From a virus: a DNA stretch of 32,312 bases. Both the position numbers and the translations under genes were made by a program. The notes under the pieces were generated by a model, which was given only the letters and a program-made list of their open reading frames with translations, was not told where the DNA came from and ran no database searches. The stretch is from the IMG/VR virus record IMGVR_UViG_3300020471_000620, positions 1 through 32,312 of that record, one strand, 5' to 3'. Positions within the stretch are counted from its first letter, which is position 1, and each line of letters opens with the position of its first letter. Positions 29,501 through 32,312 of the stretch are shown here, piece by piece.

Positions 29501-29527
29501 GATTTTGACTCTTTTGATATCGGTCAT
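20528..29527 (-). CDS. 7: Baseplate wedge gp7 homologue with giant insertion (2,999 aa)
   Basis: T4 gp7 (about 1,032 aa) is a wedge protein that clamps gp6 and gp8 and carries gp10. Two separated stretches match the C-terminal part of T4 gp7 as remembered. Residues 196-224 (DFYMSKGTDSSYQILFKLLY, GEDIDILKP) correspond to T4 DFYSTKGIEASYKFLFKVLY, NEEVEIEIES. Residues 2435-2459 (YSIKSKLPYTTWKESV, IVHPSGF) correspond to T4 MKIKSNLPSSRWKSDV, FVHPVGF. The start (QESPLFVKFLDQYYKSQ) may match the adjacent upstream helix region. In T4 the two stretches lie within some 150 residues; here about 2,200 residues separate them. The insert has many GGxGY hairpins (NPGQDY, SPGIGY, DGGIGY, ASGQGY, DGGVGY) and a YHYH domain (about 1215-1360, with AYDGNPIYGPYGY around 1255-1267 and RYCVTPQFPDGTYAYF near 1320). 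The N-terminal half of T4 gp7 has no visible counterpart. The ATG abuts the gp6 stop (TAA ATG). Position between gp6 and gp8 supports the call. Confidence 0.85.
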   Translation of the reverse strand: MTDIKRVKISHVIESQIPEFLVQESPLFVKFLDQYYKSQEHQSGMTDLANNLADYRQIGAFNNESLIPSTTTTLNIYAGDTTINVASTTGWPDTYGLLKIDNEVITYTSKTDTQFLGCARGFSGIDQISREDAAEFLNFTDTEAEVHLTGSTVINLSNLFLQTFFTKFKTEFLPGFENRSFVSGTSVTNVLTRAKDFYMSKGTDSSYQILFKLLYGEDIDILKPIESTIVPSDNVYFKTKHVLVENLFGGQPLETVGNFLYQDIAGIGTASASIYNVEYRPINQNDFYEISLDSTSFDGSFQVPGKTKALEFTEQDAETLVVDSTVGFGQSGTLLVKPRDGDNFINLRYTDKTINQFLGVTGVSTSLVFGADILENKLAYAYAGFGQTSLLQFRLVNVIDEVDSSQSTNMQIGDNLKLLSFGKDFGDDPKFNNWIYNIPSSHDIANVSQVNVNTYRINILDFCVFYIDEILIIKNANGDQSSITVKQIEYASTNVEQIYSNTIVVQATGGIPVNANVITKTVTKASHNSNYFTEVSNFPVGIQNSYLDKDEKFFYVTSAGLPNYPIFATDNKVFVRTSTVEATGSDGTPLFGGGFTYTIQSFDSANVTLTSPPPLPHNYVTGDKIYWDNTTNSGINTGVYFVTAINQTEFYLSFSGADLFAKKYIGVRTGTVGQFIYKSGWENKTLKNQKILRKYPFSKERELFDDPNKRDVSNRPIGLMANGVELFPPTVFDEQIFHGNITEIKVTNPGQDYDVITGPPIVINDAQGTGAVGHANIVGSFKEIKLISPGIGYQEKPKITVEGGNGSGAVLESNLVRGAIVANFKADGSSVNTTDETVTFEERHNFEVGEGIVYDARGNTPIVNVVSGSTYYVAPVNEKTIKLHNTPEDAKTGINTVNIGNISFGFHKFTSVNAKNTITKIYVKESGSGYSNRKVIVSSRGVNGDTQSGISTSDDYILAYNHSFKNGEIVEYSTDGTVASGLSTTTQYAIRVIDNNKFRLCDVGVSTQRNLTNYDKNKTAVIRSLGAGKHTIKYPPIVVKIESLSAIGSTTVIQPEIDPLVLGSVDNVYLEDGGIGYGCTNIMDFHRRPDVGISTVVFPALLKPIIIDGSIVDVQILASGQGYRQDSDIIIYSPTGSFADIRPIIGNNKITGVQILDGGVGYASSDTTLDLRNRGRFAKFIGNVKEWKINQVQKNENIINVEDSILTKPSTNPEYQLQTIGMYPPQKLRYQLGDNIDSGNLETPNAFHSPILGFAYDGNPIYGPYGYQNPDGGAIRRLQSGYILNTAILSGLRPPGFAFGYFVNDYVFDNSGDLDEFGGRYCVTPQFPDGTYAYFYSVDIDSSGIAKPKYPYLLGNKFKDTPIEENFVTFFNQDIDIISRNLTRNISPYYLTFGNSDYELIDDVRDSLKQEFEVTKTRSAGITSVTVFSKGDNYKIDDTLTLDNRGTDGGGANIVVSEILGKDVNTVEIGISTFINTTLRLNKKEIIGVTTEPHDILDGETIHISGINTAQFTEFNGTRKVSVESRSVGLATYLDDVTATGVSTSIFVTDVRGFAPSDTIGIGTEKFIVTGVDERFSRLFVNRENFVGAAMTHAAGTNNVILKPNKFSFPVGNSTVTRFTFENYITYFNPQQTVGVGSTGTHYTLPLTGLSTVQTIENRFVPQQRIYIKDHKFFTGQKLVYNMGIGGTSLVWAKVAAGATSGVGTEVLPDGDVYAINFEQDYIGIATLGFPTTGDAVWFYNVASNSGFAHSLATTFDKVNSKVEKFFGTVGVASDHGLETGDLITIDALPKSTESTIIRYDPVLAKVTTKRVGFTYTSFSADLTEININDDDLQNGDKVVYYDNGNTINGLINNETYFVLRENTDFIKLCKYKSDVFDSNPVSISTVTTASANNLSYLAKINPPLTFTTGNTITFDVSDQSLLDMKLDFFADLNFTEKLDVSGTNATGFNISRSGVSGNADASVTIKTDTDWPSKSFYNLTPVVPSDARKTFGSSDTEVTGRNNITFNNIVIRNEHSIIKTDDTNFTFNLKERPLESQKFISRTGVSTITYSTTSETAKGPIFKTKINFPGRGYTVLPRVIGFASAEGKDAIVKVSSPDIGKIDLIERIKDGFDYPTDPTLLPFLSVPAIVDISGIARISEIQVIDGGRRYNQPPTLAVRGNSNVKIAAHVEGGSVDRVEIIKNAFEFKEPLSIITTDNSNGYDIDAITHSGTTVTAELLLDAQFNIPVTTGFASTETKLPFAIGDKVFIEGCRLKPNSILAGERNFNSADYDFSFYTVTGVNTSNATVEFSMASAPGISTVTLGEYDDDFTLGSIVNFNDMAKFNMLIVDDAKYISGEKVTSTKFEGFVAENGWNGNISQLRLRDTLGTLSSGDILFGEVSKLNGEVRDVNKFSVNTTLGVTRDKVSKNDMNIGILNDFSQRISDNFYFQKFSYSIKSKLPYTTWKESVKSIVHPSGFLEFSDLIVESDPIANAPNVGVAKSTNMKVKPADIKVDLILNIDNDMYMGKRDNFAIVTEDDPLPDGSVQRIFFPEGRPIKSFIMNKTNKVLNLDDISNGFNGTHDRTGTLVGSKQFQLSTGGKPVFKKSFAASGVFTDVDLLLNVIQIQNHDFQTGQPVVLDTQGGDRISIATTSHTTGTKDIVMSVVTSGIGGSAMYENGYNVQIPGPVTGTAVTENPPGALFRIYGFGNADGGVPGTGGSGSGSIFQVKFDFDQTTGQCISTAVTLINGGRDYIVGDNVSIAGTYLGGATPANNLTFPVTKTTGSRVGIETTYSNIPSTNDGGGSGATFNVTRDANLDISGVSVVTGGTGYATTNTISIAGTYIGGVTPGDNITLSPVECGTDKMPDMMFVQKVDDLKFRLAGFSTSLPFDFTSLGTGTHELSVTEPNKQALIMVDNIIQTPLTNKRLKVTVSEAVGISTETITISAGIGSLSKGDTLRLDDEFVKVKQIGDSTFVNARTAEIENTVANDFFYDTNRSNSTVIKVSDTSVTLDDNPPY

Positions 29528-31402
29528 TTATCTTGTATAGATTGATTCGCTAGCGTAACTAGAAGTTGTGACGTATGATGTTGCAGATGTATTTTCTCCA
29601 GAAGAAACAACGTCAGGTAAAGCTTTAACTGTACTGTTTGAAACGTCTAATTGTAAATACAAATCTTTCAAAGCGATAACGTCATTAGAATCGGGTATTG
29701 CCTCAACTTCAATGACTCCACTTGCTAATGATGCTCCTGTTATATTTACCACATCTAAATTAATCTCGCCATGAACGTAATCTACAGTTCCAGCATCGTT
29801 CTTAACTATTAGAGGAAGATTATTTACAAGTTTAAAGAATACAAGTTTTCCAACAGTCGTCCCAGCAGTAGGAATGTCACCCAAATACAAAGTTCCGTCA
29901 ATACCACTGACTGTAAATCCACTGGAACGTACGCCATATCCATTTGGTTGGTCATAAAAAGCATTTCCGTAGCAAAGTTCATAAGTTGCGAATGTATTGA
30001 TCTCAGGAGTGATGTCTCTTCTCATTTTTACTCGTGTTATGTTAGAAGTAACACCTCTAGCAGAGTCATCTATCAATCCAACAATTTTACTATACTTAAA
30101 TCTACCACCAAAAGCATTGATGTCTGATGAATTAGAGTAAGTTGTCAATGTTCTAGTTACAGAAGTGATTAATTCAGTTGCATCAGATGTTGCATTGGTA
30201 TTGTAGTAAACAGAAGTATCTAATTCCACATACAAATATTTTAAGTCAATGATTTCTGGTTTGATTCCAGCAATAGAGTATTGTTTGAGTTGTCTTGAAA
30301 TATCGTCCTTTGTAATTTGTGATAAGAAAGAACCATTTTTCGGTTTTATCGAAATAAACACTTTTCCATACTCAGGTGGATCTAACTCCTCTCCACCATA
30401 GGCAGTCACTGATTCAACGTTAGGATATACGAATGGAATTATACCTGTATAGTCATTGGCGGTCACTGCACGGTATTGTGAAGAGTATATACGAGGTGCA
30501 AGGTATTTGATAGAACTCACATCTTCAATATTGTCACCCATATCGGATTTTTGAGCTGTAGTCAAAACTGATATGCCTTGTGAGACTGTTGAATTGGTGT
30601 CGTCCTTTAAAATACCAACAAATGAGAAATTTCTAGCTCCATTTCCTAATTTTCCGTTAGTAACAATGTAAGTTACAGTTACAATCGCTCCAGCTGGCGG
30701 TTTTTTACCAATAATTCCATCACCAAACAAAATTTCATACTGTTCATCTTCGATTTCTTGAATTAAGAACAATTTAGAGGTAGAATCTACTTTTAAAATG
30801 TTATTATAGAGCGTATATGTCTCATCTGTAGTCGAAGACATGTTAACACGAATGGAAGTTGTGTCAATATTCGCATTTGGCAGAATAAATCTTTGATTTG
30901 GTTGAGAATAATCAATTTGAAATTGCTTTTGAAGGTAAATTCCTTCATAAAGTTTTAAATTATCGAAAAAAGCAATGTTATCGTCTCCAGTTGTAGCAAC
31001 AAAGTCGTCTGGAATCGAAAATATGTAATTACTTCCCGATTGATTACCAACTGCAACCTGTCCAGCCTTCAAAGTTACGATTTTTGTGTCATTTGTACCC
31101 AAGTCTACACTAAAATTCACCACAGCTTGTGCAGATCGGGATGATCTTGGTACATAACCAATATTTCTTGCTAGTGATACCACGTTTTCACGCAAAGTTG
31201 CACTGTCAAGGAAACATTCATTGACTGCCATGTTCGTATTGTAAGCAGTAATGTATGAGTTATACGCTAAAAGGTCAATTAGAGTCGAAAAGTTCGATCC
31301 CTCAAAGTCAAAATCAGCGAAATCACTGTTTACACGAAGGTAATCTTTAATTTGTTGCCTAAGATCCGCAAAGTCTAGGTTGGTAAACTGGTTGAAAGAC
31401 AT
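29528..31402 (-). CDS. 6: Baseplate wedge subunit gp6 homologue (624 aa)
   Basis: gp6 forms the inner ring that links the wedges of a T4-type baseplate and belongs to the baseplate J-like group. Residues about 25-95 (DFADFDFEGSNFSTLIDLLA, YNSYITAYNTNMAVNECF, LRENVVSLARNIGYVPRSSR) match the T4 gp6 opening 'FLDYDFEGSRLNVLCDLLAYN' with its following helices, as remembered. Next come a beta domain (AVVNFSVDLG, LKAGQVAVG), 'YEILFGDGIIGKKPPAGAIV' (a typical J-like signature), AVTANDYTGIIPFVYPNV, and a C-terminal wedge domain. Length is close to T4 gp6 (660 aa). Its ATG overlaps the gp25 stop (TAATG) with AGGA just upstream. Placement after gp25 and before gp7 is the usual cyanophage order, unlike T4 where gp25 lies elsewhere. 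Confidence 0.93.
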   Translation of the reverse strand: MSFNQFTNLDFADLRQQIKDYLRVNSDFADFDFEGSNFSTLIDLLAYNSYITAYNTNMAVNECFLDSATLRENVVSLARNIGYVPRSSRSAQAVVNFSVDLGTNDTKIVTLKAGQVAVGNQSGSNYIFSIPDDFVATTGDDNIAFFDNLKLYEGIYLQKQFQIDYSQPNQRFILPNANIDTTSIRVNMSSTTDETYTLYNNILKVDSTSKLFLIQEIEDEQYEILFGDGIIGKKPPAGAIVTVTYIVTNGKLGNGARNFSFVGILKDDTNSTVSQGISVLTTAQKSDMGDNIEDVSSIKYLAPRIYSSQYRAVTANDYTGIIPFVYPNVESVTAYGGEELDPPEYGKVFISIKPKNGSFLSQITKDDISRQLKQYSIAGIKPEIIDLKYLYVELDTSVYYNTNATSDATELITSVTRTLTTYSNSSDINAFGGRFKYSKIVGLIDDSARGVTSNITRVKMRRDITPEINTFATYELCYGNAFYDQPNGYGVRSSGFTVSGIDGTLYLGDIPTAGTTVGKLVFFKLVNNLPLIVKNDAGTVDYVHGEINLDVVNITGASLASGVIEVEAIPDSNDVIALKDLYLQLDVSNSTVKALPDVVSSGENTSATSYVTTSSYASESIYTR

Positions 31403-31818
31403 TATATCCTAGTTGATTGGAGAATAAATTCTATATTTTGTTGTGGAAACTGCATCCCAACGATATCGTATGCAATTCTTACGTTCATTTCAGTTGAATT
31501 TACGTCATATGAACAAGTAACTGTAATATTGGCGATTCTAGGTTCATAGTTCTCAAGTAAAAGTAGTATATCATCCTCTAAAATGAGTGCAGTATCACCA
31601 TCTTGCTGCTCAAATAAGGAATCTTCAAGAGGACTACCTAATAATTTTTGATAAAATCGCTCTCCTACTCTTGTTCTCACTAAATTTGTGACAGATCTCT
31701 TGATTGCATCTTCATTTACAAAGACTCCGATGTCATCTGTCACTGGGTGGCGACTAAATGACAAGCTTATATCTTTAAATGGAGTTGATCTAACAAGTTT
31801 TCTATCGACTTTTGCCAT
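31402..31818 (-). CDS. 25: Baseplate wedge subunit gp25 homologue (138 aa)
   Basis: gp25 is the small wedge protein that nucleates sheath assembly through interaction with gp6; the type VI secretion counterpart is TssE. The domain is complete: a DISLSFSRHPVTDDIGVFVN opening, a helix (DAIKRSVTNLVRTRVGERFY) and the conserved EPR motif at residues 92-94 (NYEPRIANITV), ending in the usual beta strands. Length agrees with T4 gp25 (132 aa). The ATG overlaps the stop of the 40-aa gene and the TAA overlaps the gp6 ATG, so these three genes form a tightly coupled unit likely transcribed from the promoter at 31963-31969. Confidence 0.95.
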   Translation of the reverse strand: MAKVDRKLVRSTPFKDISLSFSRHPVTDDIGVFVNEDAIKRSVTNLVRTRVGERFYQKLLGSPLEDSLFEQQDGDTALILEDDILLLLENYEPRIANITVTCSYDVNSTEMNVRIAYDIVGMQFPQQNIEFILQSTRI

Positions 31819-31940
31819 TATTCATTCAAATTTTGTTTTCTTTTTTCATCATTGGCGTCATCACCAACAACTTCACGCAAAAGATCGTCTGCCAGTTCCT
31901 CTTCTGGTCGAGGATTAATGAATTTTTTATCGTCTGCCAT
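31818..31940 (-). CDS. Small acidic protein (40 aa), unrecognised
   Basis: The reading frame from the ATG at 31938-31940 gives MADDKKFINPRPEEELADDL followed by a charged helix-like tail (LREVVGDDANDEKRKQNLNE). It is rich in Asp and Glu and has no membrane segment or known motif. Support comes from its TAATG overlap with gp25 and from a possible late promoter 23 bases upstream; no Shine-Dalgarno is seen. It is the first gene of the gp25-gp6 transcription unit and may be a small assembly factor. Function is unknown. Confidence 0.6.
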   Translation of the reverse strand: MADDKKFINPRPEEELADDLLREVVGDDANDEKRKQNLNE

Positions 31941-31962
31941 AACAAATACAGTAATTCAAATC

Positions 31963-31969
31963 TATTTAG
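31963..31969 (-). promoter_or_regulatory. Possible late promoter, CTAAATA
   Basis: CTAAATA on the minus strand lies directly after the terminator T-tract and 23 bases upstream of the 40-aa gene. The terminator-then-promoter order suggests that transcription of the gp25-gp6-gp7 unit is restarted here. It is the same variant as at gp8, one step from the consensus. Confidence 0.5.
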
Positions 31970-31973
31970 ACAC

Positions 31974-31999
31974 AAAAAAAGACCCTTTTAGGGGTCTTT
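31974..31999 (-). terminator. Rho-independent terminator after the 51-aa gene
   Basis: On the minus strand an eight-base-pair stem (AAAGACCC/GGGTCTTT, arms at 31992-31999 and 31978-31985) with a six-base loop is followed by an unbroken run of T (31974-31980). It lies 19 bases after the stop of the 51-aa gene. On the plus strand the hairpin is also followed by a T-rich run (32004-32010), so it could work in both directions, but no plus-strand gene needs it. Confidence 0.85.
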
Positions 32000-32018
32000 G
32001 AAGTTTTTTTGATTGATT

Positions 32019-32174
32019 TTAACCAGCAGCGAGTGGAGATTGAGATGAATTACTGTTTGCAGCAGCCTTTTTTCTTGCTTGAGCACTCACATCGTACTGT
32101 CCTTTAACACTTCCACCAGCAAAACCAGCACTTTCTACGTTATGGGGAGCTAATTTTGGATCTGAATCTGCCAT
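32019..32174 (-). CDS. Small protein (51 aa), unrecognised
   Basis: The ATG at 32172-32174 opens a frame of 51 codons: MADSDPKLAPHNVESAGFAG, then GSVKGQYDVSAQARKKAAAN and a Ser/Gln/Ala tail. It is low in complexity and lacks membrane or catalytic motifs. Its reality is supported by a promoter-like GATAAATA and shared-type leader just upstream and a strong terminator just downstream, making it a single-gene transcription unit. A short, abundant virion or scaffold-associated peptide is possible; no function is assigned. Confidence 0.65.
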   Translation of the reverse strand: MADSDPKLAPHNVESAGFAGGSVKGQYDVSAQARKKAAANSNSSQSPLAAG

Positions 32175-32193
32175 CTTTTAACCGTTTTCTTTT
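32175..32193 (-). promoter_or_regulatory. A-rich/CG leader upstream of the 51-aa gene
   Basis: The 19 bases read AAAAGAAAACGGTTAAAAG. This is a weaker copy of the leader before the 340-aa gene and gp8: A-rich, a central CG, then a T/A-rich end running into ATG, with no Shine-Dalgarno. Confidence 0.4.
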
Positions 32194-32312
32194 TATTTAT
32201 CTATTTGAGCTCTTAATCTGTCTGGAGAAATGCCTTCTGACATGTAAAAGTTCAATCTTGCCCTTGCAGCTTCCTTATCAAGACCTACATCTTGCTTAGG
32301 ATCGTTGACACA
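32193..32312 (-). CDS. Partial gene, C-terminal 39 residues, unrecognised
   Basis: One minus-strand frame is open from the right edge to a TAA at 32193-32195. It encodes 39 residues including DVGLDKEAARARLNFYMSEG and ISPDRLRAQIDK. The segment is helical and charged, in keeping with the C-terminus of a structural or assembly protein. The other two minus frames contain early stops. The gene's start lies outside the window, so its identity cannot be given; hub or neck genes are plausible neighbours of gp25 in these phages. Confidence 0.6.
   Translation of the reverse strand, partial: CVNDPKQDVGLDKEAARARLNFYMSEGISPDRLRAQIDK
32194..32201 (-). promoter_or_regulatory. Possible late promoter, GATAAATA
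   Basis: GATAAATA (NATAAATA form) overlaps the last codons of the upstream partial gene (GAT AAA TAA) and sits 20 bases before the 51-aa ATG. The spacing equals that of the perfect octamer at 20519-20526 within one base, and the following leader is related. Confidence 0.55.

Noticed and set aside
1-32312. Search for tRNA genes, integrase, transposase, defence or auxiliary metabolic genes
   Set aside because: None was recognised; the sequence is filled by minus-strand structural genes with no gap large enough for an extra gene.

Overview
This window is a block of virion structural genes, tail baseplate and tail-tip/fibre, from a marine T4-like myovirus. It most resembles the T4-like cyanophages of Synechococcus and Prochlorococcus. 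A related phage of another oceanic host such as SAR11 cannot be excluded from structural genes alone. The reasons are an AT-rich sequence, every supported gene on the minus strand, recognisable homologues of T4 gp25, gp6, gp7 and gp8, a gp10-type N-terminus, T4-late-type promoter octamers (TATAAATA and variants), and very large glycine/serine/threonine-rich structural proteins full of short VGIST-type and GGxGY motifs. There are no tRNA or rRNA genes, no CRISPR array, no integrase or transposase, and no metabolic gene.

Layout in transcription order, from the right end leftwards: the C-terminal end of an unidentified gene (32193-32312); a 51-aa gene (32019-32174); a hairpin terminator followed at once by a promoter-like motif (31963-31999); a 40-aa gene; gp25; gp6; a 2,999-aa gp7 homologue; a 340-aa protein with a gp10-type N-terminus; a 2,995-aa repeat protein; gp8 (531 aa); a 2,505-aa DUF4815-type structural protein; three small genes (69, 110 and 224 aa); and the first 12 codons of another structural gene running off the left edge (1-37). 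The three giant genes fill about 79% of the window. No stretch longer than about 80 bp lacks a gene.

Working together: gp25, gp6, gp7 and gp8 are the wedge components of a T4-type baseplate. The gp10-like protein sits beside gp7, as expected if it attaches through gp7 as T4 gp10 does. The DUF4815-type protein, the repeat giant and the small genes probably form or decorate the baseplate rim, fibres and adhesins. Genes are tightly packed, with four TAATG stop/start overlaps and one TAA-ATG abutment. Late-promoter-like motifs sit on or just after stop codons at several junctions.

The most unusual features are: (i) the gp7 core appears split by an insertion of roughly 2,200 residues carrying a YHYH domain; (ii) the 2,995-aa protein has twelve repeat units, each with an invariant C-x2-D-x7-Y-P-[RK] signature, often spaced exactly 85/86 or 115 residues apart; (iii) the same protein has a beta-propeller/Asp-box-like segment near its C-terminus; and (iv) three promoter-proximal leaders share an A-rich/CG/T-rich element and lack a Shine-Dalgarno sequence. 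All functional statements rest on motif recognition and remembered family sequences, not on searches.
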